Below are positions 7,752-13,736 of a stretch of 17,189 nucleotides of DNA, in pieces (position 1 is the first letter of the stretch; every line of letters begins with the position of its first letter). The notes under the pieces are model-generated. The model was not told the origin of the DNA. It saw only the letters and a list, made by a program, of their open reading frames with translations, and made no database searches. Origin of the DNA: Flavobacteriales bacterium (lineage in GTDB: Bacteria; Bacteroidota; Bacteroidia; NS11-12g; UBA955); NCBI GenBank assembly GCA_947464515.1, contig CANHXF010000012.1, forward strand, positions 1 through 17,189, in the 5' to 3' direction. The translations under genes and the position numbers were made by a program.

Positions 7752-8429
7752 TTATTTGTTCAATTCACCCATCAAACCCTTAAGGCGATAGATGTACTTC
7801 TCAGCGTCTTGTCCTTCTCTAGTGGTGCCATACTTGTTGTCGAGTTCTTCGTAACAAGCCAATGCAGCACTGTAGTTTTTTGACAATTCGTAGTGTACTC
7901 CGGCTTTTTGAAAGTAAATACTGGTGTATTCGTTATCGCCCAAACGAGCGGCTTTCTCATATAAACTGGCAGCTTTTTCCAATTCGCCTAAGCCACTTTT
8001 ACAAGCTGCTTTTGCTGCGATGATGGAAGGACCTAACAATGCATCATTTGCACTGAATTTATCCAAATAATCTAATCCTTTTTTGTATTCAGATTTCTTC
8101 AAATACGATAAACCTGCAACCAATGCAGCTTCTTTGCCTTTCTTAGTGAAACCATAATCATCGGCAATATCAACCGCCGAAGTGATTTTGTTCTTCTTAT
8201 CGCCTTTTAAAACGATGTCGAATGAATCCGTTTTGAAGTAGTGGTACATTTTTGCAAATTTCACAGAGGCTTCTTTTTCTTGAGAAGGCATGTAAAAGTT
8301 GAACCAATATATCATTCCACCTACAATCGCCAAGGTCGCTAAACCCACGATTTGAACATGTTTCTTATTCACTTCGTAGAAGTTTTTAATTCTGGCTTGT
8401 AGTAGTTGATAGCTTTCTTTGATGTTCAT
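7752..8429 (-). CDS. Membrane-anchored TPR protein
   Basis: This 225-residue protein has a short cytoplasmic N-terminus, one membrane segment (about 26-46) and a soluble helical C-terminal region with tetratricopeptide-like repeats. The clearest is L-G-E-L-E-K-A-A-S-L-Y-E-K-A-A-R-L-G, followed by Y-F-Q-K-A-G-V-H-Y-E-L-S-K-N-Y-S-A-A-L-A-C-Y-E-E-L. By topology the TPR domain should face the periplasm. It resembles the YfgM-like group, which assists periplasmic folding in proteobacteria, but the relationship is only by architecture. It lies 39 bases after pdhA and 7 before ribH. A TATATTCGCG at 8455-8446 lies just upstream of its start. Confidence 0.8.
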   Translation of the reverse strand: MNIKESYQLLQARIKNFYEVNKKHVQIVGLATLAIVGGMIYWFNFYMPSQEKEASVKFAKMYHYFKTDSFDIVLKGDKKNKITSAVDIADDYGFTKKGKEAALVAGLSYLKKSEYKKGLDYLDKFSANDALLGPSIIAAKAACKSGLGELEKAASLYEKAARLGDNEYTSIYFQKAGVHYELSKNYSAALACYEELDNKYGTTREGQDAEKYIYRLKGLMGELNK

Positions 8430-8445
8430 AATTGTTAAAAGAGGG

Positions 8446-8455
8446 CGCGAATATA
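8446..8455 (-). promoter_or_regulatory. Possible -7 element before the TPR gene
   Basis: On the minus strand TATATTCGCG lies 16 bases before the ATG. It matches the element ahead of pdhA (TATTTTCGCG). No TTTG is found at the usual distance upstream, so this is a weak call. It could be a secondary promoter inside the run. Confidence 0.2.
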
Positions 8456-8468
8456 AGAAATTAAAATT

Positions 8469-9455
8469 TTAGTCGGTAATATATGGGTAATCGTTTTCGA
8501 TATATACATCGGTAAACAGTTCAGAGGCATCGGGATAATCAGAGTTCTCGGCAAATTCCACACTCGCATTCACAAGAGTCATGATGTCATCTTCCAACGC
8601 ATCTAATTCTTTCTCCGAAGCAAACTTCTTTTTTAAGATGGTCTCTTTGGTTGTTTCCAATGGATCCTTGGTTTTGTAATCTGCCACTTCTTCTTTCGTA
8701 CGATAACTAGCAGGGTCACTCATACTATGTCCGCGATAGCGATACGTTTTGATTTCAAGAAAAACGGGACCTTTTCCGGTACGTGCATGCTCACAGGCAT
8801 CCGCAATGGCTTCATGCACCGTTTCACATTTCATTCCATCTACCTGGAAACTTGGCATATCGAAACCTAAACCGATTTTATAAATATCCAACAAGTTTGT
8901 GGTCCGTTCAACGCTCGTTCCCATCGCATATTGGTTGTTCTCACAGATGAATACTGCTGGTAACTTCCATAACATTGCCATGTTGAATGCTTCATGCAAT
9001 GCGCCCTGACGGGCTGCACCATCACCAAAGAATGTCAAGCTGACATTCCCCGTGTTGTTATATTGTTCAGCAAATGCCAAGCCGGCACCCATTGGGATTT
9101 GCGCCCCAACAATACCATGTCCGCCTACAAAATTGTGCTCCTTTGAGAACATATGCATACTTCCACCTTTACCGCCAGTACAGCCTGTCTCTTTTCCAAA
9201 TAACTCAGCCATTACCGCATTTGCAGAAACGCCCATCGCCAAAGCATGACCGTGATCACGATAGGCAGTAATTACTTTGTCGCCTTTTTTGATGGCCGAC
9301 ATCATACCCGCCGTGATGGCTTCCTGACCTATATATAAATGACAAAAACCTTTGATTTTTTGCTGTCCATACAATTGCGCAGCTTTCTCTTCGAAACGAC
9401 GTTGCAATAGGATGCTTCTGTACCACTCAAGGTATACTTTTTTACTGAATTTCAT
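8469..9455 (-). CDS. pdhA: Pyruvate dehydrogenase E1 component, alpha subunit
   Basis: This 328-residue protein is the thiamine-diphosphate-binding alpha subunit that decarboxylates pyruvate for acetyl-CoA synthesis, acting with a beta subunit and E2/E3. It shows the conserved Y-R-D-H-G-H (65-70), the ThDP motif from G-D-G (144-146) to E-N-N (172-174), and the loop Y-R-Y-R-G-H-S-M-S-D-P-A-S-Y-R-T (238-253), which in eukaryotic homologues holds regulatory serines. Length and start fit the family. No beta-subunit gene is adjacent, so pdhB must lie elsewhere or be fused to another component. It heads the minus-strand run, with a 39-base gap to the TPR gene. A branched-chain 2-oxoacid role is possible, but the motifs favour pyruvate. 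Confidence 0.95.
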   Translation of the reverse strand: MKFSKKVYLEWYRSILLQRRFEEKAAQLYGQQKIKGFCHLYIGQEAITAGMMSAIKKGDKVITAYRDHGHALAMGVSANAVMAELFGKETGCTGGKGGSMHMFSKEHNFVGGHGIVGAQIPMGAGLAFAEQYNNTGNVSLTFFGDGAARQGALHEAFNMAMLWKLPAVFICENNQYAMGTSVERTTNLLDIYKIGLGFDMPSFQVDGMKCETVHEAIADACEHARTGKGPVFLEIKTYRYRGHSMSDPASYRTKEEVADYKTKDPLETTKETILKKKFASEKELDALEDDIMTLVNASVEFAENSDYPDASELFTDVYIENDYPYITD

Positions 9456-9474
9456 TTACGCTGAATAAAGTGTT

Positions 9475-9484
9475 CGCGAAAATA
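9475..9484 (-). promoter_or_regulatory. Possible -7 element before pdhA
   Basis: On the minus strand TATTTTCGCG lies 19 bases before the pdhA start and resembles TAnnTTTG. No TTTG lies 17-23 bases upstream. That place is taken by the inverted repeat at 9504-9520, which might be an activator site. The call is weak. Confidence 0.3.
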
Positions 9485-9503
9485 AAACAATCCATTCAAA
9501 CTG

Positions 9504-9520
9504 AGGCATTCTCGATGCCT
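9504..9520. repeat. Inverted repeat between the S24 regulator and pdhA
   Basis: AGGCATTCTCGATGCCT is a perfect 6-base inverted repeat with a 5-base loop. It lies 20 bases beyond the regulator's stop and where the pdhA -33 element would be. No T-run follows closely on the minus strand, so it is a poor intrinsic terminator. It may be a weak terminator or an operator for pdhA. Confidence 0.35.
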
Positions 9521-9539
9521 AAATTCATGAAAGAAACGA

Positions 9540-10358
9540 TTATATCTTTTCCTCGATGTTCTTTACCTTGTCTTTGATCAACCCAATTTCTCGCTGAATC
9601 ATTCGAATTGCAGGGCCAATATCGTCTGATTCCGTTGCTTTGGGCTCCTCGAATTTTGGATTGATATAGTTGACAAACTTCCAAACCTCCAATATTTCAC
9701 TCACTTTAACTGTATAAGGAGCATATCCGGGATTTGTACTGCATAACAAAAATGTACCTTCCTCTTCTACGCGATTGTATAACACCTTGAATACGATGCC
9801 ATCGTCCTGTGTAACAACAATATAAGGATGTCCATTTCTTACCATATTCCAATCTTGAACGTATTCCCCAGTGACAAAAGCCCCATCGGATACCGGCGGC
9901 ATACTATCTCCGGAAATGGGAAAACTCCTGTATTTGCGGTTGGCTGATAAAAATGGCAAATTGAAAGCAGGCAAGGTTTTGATGTAATCTGGATCGGCAT
10001 ACCCCGTGGCATAACCCGCCTTGGCTTTCACCGGAACCAATTCGATGTTTTCTTCGTTGTCCGAATTAACCGTTGTGGCCAAAACACGCAACCGTGTACC
10101 AGATAAATCTAAGTCGAACCCTTTCTCCAATTGTGAAAGTTGCATTTCACCAACCAAGTTTAAATCGATGCGTATCAATTTGTCGATGTTGATTTGAAAA
10201 AACTCCGACAATCGAATCAAAATTTGAATGCCAGGCTCGGCAACGCCGTTTTCATAGCTATTGTATGCAGAACGCGTGAGTAATAGGCTCTTGGCGACAT
10301 CTTCCTGACTCCGTTTGCGGCGTTTGCGTAATAATTTGAGGTTTTCCTTGAGATACAT
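9540..10358 (-). CDS. XRE-S24 repressor (LexA/CI-like, self-cleaving)
   Basis: From the ATG at 10358 this 272-residue protein has an N-terminal helix-turn-helix of the XRE type (about 5-60, with S-Q-E-D-V-A-K-S-L-L-L-T-R-S-A-Y-N-S-Y-E-N-G) and a C-terminal S24 peptidase domain. The Ser nucleophile lies in S-G-D-S-M-P (S152), the Lys base in V-F-K-V-L (K191), and a cleavage-like Ala-Gly in K-A-G-Y (114-115). The spacing of the three is like that of LexA and CI. It should repress genes and be inactivated by cleavage, perhaps triggered by RecA filaments. A helical tail (about 245-272) extends past the peptidase. A TTG at 10376 could add six residues, but it falls inside a TTGACAA motif, so the ATG is preferred. 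It diverges from the EVE-pyr operon. No HTH of the winged LexA type is present, so it is not orthodox LexA. Confidence 0.9.
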   Translation of the reverse strand: MYLKENLKLLRKRRKRSQEDVAKSLLLTRSAYNSYENGVAEPGIQILIRLSEFFQINIDKLIRIDLNLVGEMQLSQLEKGFDLDLSGTRLRVLATTVNSDNEENIELVPVKAKAGYATGYADPDYIKTLPAFNLPFLSANRKYRSFPISGDSMPPVSDGAFVTGEYVQDWNMVRNGHPYIVVTQDDGIVFKVLYNRVEEEGTFLLCSTNPGYAPYTVKVSEILEVWKFVNYINPKFEEPKATESDDIGPAIRMIQREIGLIKDKVKNIEEKI

Positions 10359-10490
10359 TGTTAAAAAAATTGACAACTTTGTGCTTGGTAAATGAACAAC
10401 ATAAAATTGATATTGTCAAGTTTATCCAACTTTTTTTGTCAATATTTTCATCAGCAACAGAATTGTCAATAAATTGGTGATTCTATCTGT

Positions 10491-10507
10491 GTCCGAATTG
10501 TTTGGAC
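10491..10507. promoter_or_regulatory. Operator-like palindrome over the EVE promoter
   Basis: GTCCGAATTGTTTGGAC has 7-base arms matching at six positions around a 3-base centre. It covers the TTTG proposed as the -33 element, so a bound protein would block the promoter. It differs from the TTGTCAA motif, so it may serve a second regulator. Confidence 0.35.
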
Positions 10508-10531
10508 TTTGTACAAATTGATATTATTTTG
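10501..10531 (+). promoter_or_regulatory. Bacteroidota-type promoter of the EVE-pyr operon
   Basis: TTTG (10501-10504) is followed after 20 bases by TATTTTG (10525-10531), close to the TTTG / TAnnTTTG consensus and with the same spacing as the pair before the HMA gene. The ATG at 10537 follows within 6 bases, so the transcript should be nearly leaderless. Pattern only. Confidence 0.4.
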
Positions 10532-10536
10532 CCTGT

Positions 10537-10950
10537 ATGAACTTTTGGTTAATCAAATCTGAGCCCTTCAAATACAGTTGGGACAAGTTCATGAAAGACG
10601 GACATACGTTTTGGGATGGTGTCCGTAATTATCAGGCCAGGAATAATCTTAAAGGCATGGAATTGGGTGATTTGTGTTTGTTCTATCATAGCAATGAAGG
10701 CAAAGAGGTAGTAGGGGTGGCGGAAGTCGTTAAAACCCATTACCAAGATCCTACAACCACCGAAACTGCTTGGGTTGTGGTAGACGTCAAACCCGTTCAT
10801 CCCCTCAAAAATCCTGTGTCGTTGTCTGTTTTAAAATCAGATCCAAGGCTTTCAAACATCGGATTAATTAAGCAACCAAGATTATCTGTCATCGCAATCA
10901 CCAAAGAAGAGTTTGAAACCGTAATTTTGTTATCCAATGAGTCAGCCTAA
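10537..10950 (+). CDS. EVE-domain protein
   Basis: This 137-residue protein is a single EVE domain (PUA-like), the family of human thymocyte nuclear protein 1. The N-terminal motif W-L-I-K-S-E-P (4-10) and F-W-D-G-V-R-N-Y-Q-A-R-N-N-L (25-38) are diagnostic. G-D-L-C-L-F-Y-H-S-N and the I-G-L-I-K-Q-P-R-L-S-V end follow in order. EVE domains are thought to recognise modified bases such as 5-methylcytosine or its oxidised forms in DNA or RNA; in bacteria they occur both as housekeeping stand-alone proteins and within defence islands. Here it is the first gene of the pyrimidine operon and overlaps pyrR by 14 bases. Its target modification cannot be read from sequence. Confidence 0.92.
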   Translation: MNFWLIKSEPFKYSWDKFMKDGHTFWDGVRNYQARNNLKGMELGDLCLFYHSNEGKEVVGVAEVVKTHYQDPTTTETAWVVVDVKPVHPLKNPVSLSVLKSDPRLSNIGLIKQPRLSVIAITKEEFETVILLSNESA

Positions 10951-11479
10951 ATTGCTCATCAGCCAAAACAAATTAAACCTCATAATTAAAAGGTTTGCGT
11001 TGCAGTTGATAGAATTACATGGTGATTTTTCTAACACCGCCATCATCGGTTTACAGCCGAGAGGAATTCAATTGTCGAAGCGATTGGTTGAAGCAATCAC
11101 CGAACTTCAACCCGAAACCAACTTAAAATATGGCGAACTCGACCATACCTTTTTTAGAGACGATATCGGGCGGGGAGAAATCTTTATGCCCAAAAAATCG
11201 AATATCAATTTCTCAACAGAAAATCTCAATATCATTTTGGTTGATGATGTCTTATATACCGGTAGAAGCGTTCGCGCATCGATCGATGCATTGATGAGTT
11301 TTGGCAGGCCCAAGCAAGTGGAATTGATGGTTTTGGTAGATCGACGTTTTCAGCGTGAATTGCCAATTTCCCCAAATTACACTGGGGTAGTGGTAGATTC
11401 TAGAAGTACCGGAGAACATGTAAAAGTGGATTGGTCGTTGGATCATCCTCAAGTGTGGCTTTTAAGCAGTAAGGAATGA
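10937..11479 (+). CDS. pyrR: PyrR bifunctional regulator / uracil phosphoribosyltransferase
   Basis: This 180-residue protein is a type I phosphoribosyltransferase. The PRPP loop I-I-L-V-D-D-V-L-Y-T-G-R-S (99-111) and the L-V-D-R-R-F-Q-R-E-L-P-I segment (133-144) are those of PyrR, which in Firmicutes binds pyr mRNA and also converts uracil and PRPP to UMP. In this window it begins inside the end of the EVE gene (14-base overlap) and shares four bases with pyrB (ATGA). There is no room for a PyrR-binding attenuator in front of pyrR or pyrB, so it may act mainly as a salvage enzyme here, or regulate other pyr genes. The stop overlaps the pyrB start, so translation is probably coupled. Confidence 0.92.
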   Translation: MSQPKLLISQNKLNLIIKRFALQLIELHGDFSNTAIIGLQPRGIQLSKRLVEAITELQPETNLKYGELDHTFFRDDIGRGEIFMPKKSNINFSTENLNIILVDDVLYTGRSVRASIDALMSFGRPKQVELMVLVDRRFQRELPISPNYTGVVVDSRSTGEHVKVDWSLDHPQVWLLSSKE

Positions 11480-12405
11480 CATCGAACACACCCATCAAAC
11501 ACCTACTAGGAATTAAGGGATTAAGCGCATCCCATATCCAAACGATTTTTGAAACGGCCGATAATTTTAAAGAGTTGCTCAACGGACCGGTAAAGAAAAC
11601 GCCGGCTTTACGCGATATCACCATCGCCAATTTGTTCTTTGAAAATTCTACAAGAACAAGGGTATCGTTTGAATTAGCAGAGAAGAGATTGGGCGCCGAT
11701 ACCATTAATTTCTCCAGCTCATCGTCGAGCGTGAAAAAAGGGGAAACCTTAATCGATACGGTTAACAATATCCTCAGTATGAAAGTGGATATGGTCGTTA
11801 TGCGTCATCCAGCCCCAGGAGCATGCTTGTTTTTATCCAAACACATCGATGCGCAAATTATCAATGCGGGCGATGGAACCCATGAACACCCAACACAGGC
11901 TTTGTTAGATGCATTTTCAATCCGTGAAAGATTGGGCGATGTAGCGGGTAAAAAGGTGGTAATCGTAGGTGATATTTTGCATTCCCGCGTGGCCTTGAGT
12001 AATATTTACAGCCTACTATTGTTGGGCGCAGAGGTCATGGTTTGTGGCCCGGCGACGTTAATTCCTAAGCATATTTCGCACCTAGGTGTTAAGGTATCGC
12101 ACAATCTAGAAGAGGCGCTGAACTGGTGTGATGTCGCAAATATGTTGCGCATTCAGTTGGAACGACAAGACCAAAGGTATTTTCCTTCCTTAAAGGAATA
12201 TTCAAATTTATACGGATTAACACTAGACAAATTGAACCGATTGGATAAAGAAATCTGCATCATGCACCCAGGTCCAATCAATAGAGGGGTAGAGATTAGT
12301 AGCGATGTGGCCGATTCCAAACACAGTATGATCCTTCAGCAGGTAGAAAATGGAGTAGCGGTGAGAATGGCTGTATTGTTTTTATTGGGTCAACAGAGAT
12401 TATAA
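11476..12405 (+). CDS. pyrB: Aspartate carbamoyltransferase, catalytic chain
   Basis: This 309-residue enzyme makes N-carbamoyl-aspartate from carbamoyl phosphate and L-aspartate, the first committed step of pyrimidine synthesis, in the cytoplasm. The carbamoyl-phosphate loop F-E-N-S-T-R-T-R-V-S-F-E (about 55-66), the S-S-V-K-K-G-E loop (84-90), G-D-G-T-H-E-H-P-T-Q-A-L-L-D (132-145), and the late M-H-P-G-P-I-N-R-G are all intact. A purine-rich AAGGA overlaps the coupled start. No regulatory chain (pyrI) follows, as in the PyrB forms that work without one. The next gene starts 4 bases after the stop. Confidence 0.97.
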   Translation: MTSNTPIKHLLGIKGLSASHIQTIFETADNFKELLNGPVKKTPALRDITIANLFFENSTRTRVSFELAEKRLGADTINFSSSSSSVKKGETLIDTVNNILSMKVDMVVMRHPAPGACLFLSKHIDAQIINAGDGTHEHPTQALLDAFSIRERLGDVAGKKVVIVGDILHSRVALSNIYSLLLLGAEVMVCGPATLIPKHISHLGVKVSHNLEEALNWCDVANMLRIQLERQDQRYFPSLKEYSNLYGLTLDKLNRLDKEICIMHPGPINRGVEISSDVADSKHSMILQQVENGVAVRMAVLFLLGQQRL

Positions 12406-12409
12406 CAAA

Positions 12410-13441
12410 ATGACAGAGTTAAATAATTCCTCAAATCCTATCCTGGTTCAAAACTACAGGGGTGGGATTGTAGAGAGTTTTCATAGAGGATCCTTTTGCG
12501 TAGTGGATGAAAAAGGGAAGGTTTTGTGGAGTGTGGGTGATATTCAGCAACGTTCATTTCCTCGTTCAGCACTAAAATATTTTCAGCACATACCTTTTTT
12601 GCTTTCTGGTGGATTTGACGATTTGGGCTTCGGACCCAAGGAATTGGCCATCATGTGCGCATCGCACAACGGAGAAGAAATGCACTTGGAAGTGGTGAAT
12701 GATGTGTTGGGTAAAGTGAAATTGAATCAAGATTCTTTGCAATGTGGTGCCCAACAGCCCACGCGTAAAAAAGATTATATTCGATTGATTAAGAATGATT
12801 TAGAATCAACTTGTATGCACAATAATTGCAGTGGAAAACACGCTGGATTTTTGGCGCATTGTGTTCAACAAGACTACTCACTCAATGATTATTTAAGTCC
12901 TCAACACCCATTGCATCAATCAATCAAAGCAGTCACGGCCCAATTCTATGAAATGAATGAAGATGACTTAAGTGTAGGTGTAGATGGATGCTCTGCACCC
13001 ATTTTTGGCATGCCTTTGTACAATCAAGCCTTGGCCTATAAAAATTTGGTCGCTCCGATGCCTTGGAAGGATGAAGCGTTGGATTCCGTGTGCAAACGCA
13101 TCGTTCATGCGGTGACCCAATATCCCGAATTGATTGGCGGAACAAAGCGTTATTGTACCGATTTGATGCGCGTTACGAAGGGCAGAATTGTAGGCAAAAC
13201 AGGCGCGGATGGTGTCTATTGCTTGTCGATTCCAGAAAAAAATTGGGGTATAGCCATCAAAGTTGATGATGGAAAAATGGGACCTCAATATCAAGTGGCT
13301 CACGGCTTATTGTCAGCCTTGGGCTTGCTTTTGCCCGATGAAATTGAAGCGTTGAAATCGCATGGATATTGCGAAAATTTAAACTTTGCAGGAAATTGGG
13401 TTGGCTATTCTGATGTCGTTCCATTAAATTCACCCCTATAA
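12410..13441 (+). CDS. Zinc-type L-asparaginase II (ReAV-like)
   Basis: This 343-residue protein belongs to the Asparaginase_II family typified by the Rhizobium etli enzyme, not to the EcAII/AnsB type. The expected active-site elements are present: S-x-x-K (S53, K56), S-H-N-G (S85), C-S-G-K-H (C140, K143), D-G-C-S-A-P (C194), R-Y-C-T-D (C249) and V-G-K-T-G (K263). From what is known of that enzyme, two Ser-Lys pairs and a Cys/Lys zinc site are used. The match of spacing is good, so it should convert asparagine to aspartate and ammonia in the cytoplasm. No signal peptide is seen. Placed directly after pyrB, it could feed aspartate to it. Confidence 0.9.
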   Translation: MTELNNSSNPILVQNYRGGIVESFHRGSFCVVDEKGKVLWSVGDIQQRSFPRSALKYFQHIPFLLSGGFDDLGFGPKELAIMCASHNGEEMHLEVVNDVLGKVKLNQDSLQCGAQQPTRKKDYIRLIKNDLESTCMHNNCSGKHAGFLAHCVQQDYSLNDYLSPQHPLHQSIKAVTAQFYEMNEDDLSVGVDGCSAPIFGMPLYNQALAYKNLVAPMPWKDEALDSVCKRIVHAVTQYPELIGGTKRYCTDLMRVTKGRIVGKTGADGVYCLSIPEKNWGIAIKVDDGKMGPQYQVAHGLLSALGLLLPDEIEALKSHGYCENLNFAGNWVGYSDVVPLNSPL

Positions 13442-13442
13442 A

Positions 13443-13736
13443 ATGGCTTTATTTATCGTAGAAAGCGAAATTTCCCGGATGGATGAGCGCATGGCGCGAT
13501 TGATTCCCAAGCAAAGGGCTTTCGTGGAAGAAATGTTCCAACGTGGCGTATTTCATATGTATGCCGTTTCGGAAAATTTGGATAAATGGTGGTGCAGCAT
13601 CGAAGCAGATTCGGAGGAAGATGTTCATCGCATACTAGAAGACATGCCCATAATTGATTGGTTAAGTCCCACTGTTCATGGCTTGATGTTTTACAACTCC
13701 GCAGATCAGATGATTCCGCCGATATCACTGAATTGA
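13443..13736 (+). CDS. Small muconolactone-isomerase-like (ferredoxin-fold) protein
   Basis: This 97-residue protein looks like a compact alpha/beta domain of the dimeric alpha-beta barrel type. It has a first strand ending in V-E, then I-P-K-Q-R-A-F-V-E-E-M-F-Q-R-G (21-35), a strand A-V-S-E-N-L-D-K-W-W, a helix E-E-D-V-H-R-I-L-E-D-M-P, and a late H-G-L-M-F-Y strand. The layout resembles muconolactone isomerase or YCII-like proteins, but catalytic residues cannot be assigned and no aromatic-degradation genes are near. It starts one base after the asparaginase stop, and its own stop overlaps the next start (TGATG), so it belongs to the operon. Function unknown. Confidence 0.7.
   Translation: MALFIVESEISRMDERMARLIPKQRAFVEEMFQRGVFHMYAVSENLDKWWCSIEADSEEDVHRILEDMPIIDWLSPTVHGLMFYNSADQMIPPISLN

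Larger units (their letters stand above)
10359..10536. promoter_or_regulatory. Divergent control region with repeated TTGTCAA motifs
   Basis: This 178-base region lies between the S24 repressor and the EVE gene and contains no gene. It carries the 7-base motif four times: TTGACAA at 10370-10376, and TTGTCAA at 10413-10419, 10436-10442 and 10463-10469. TTGACAA is the reverse complement of TTGTCAA, so the four sites have one orientation reversed. The copy at 10413 lies in the imperfect palindrome AAATTGATATTGTCAAGTT (10404-10422). These are good candidates for half-sites of the neighbouring repressor. Read on the minus strand the sites give TTGACA, which might also act as -33 elements that bound repressor would mask. 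Confidence 0.45.

Noticed and set aside
10359..10376. TTG start extending the S24 regulator by six residues
   Set aside because: A TTG is a poor start, falls inside a TTGACAA motif, and an ATG follows directly before a normal XRE N-terminus.
10359..10536. CRISPR-like array from the repeated TTGTCAA motif
   Set aside because: The repeats are only 7 bases, unevenly spaced (43, 23 and 27 bases between starts) and of mixed orientation, so they fit operator sites and not an array.
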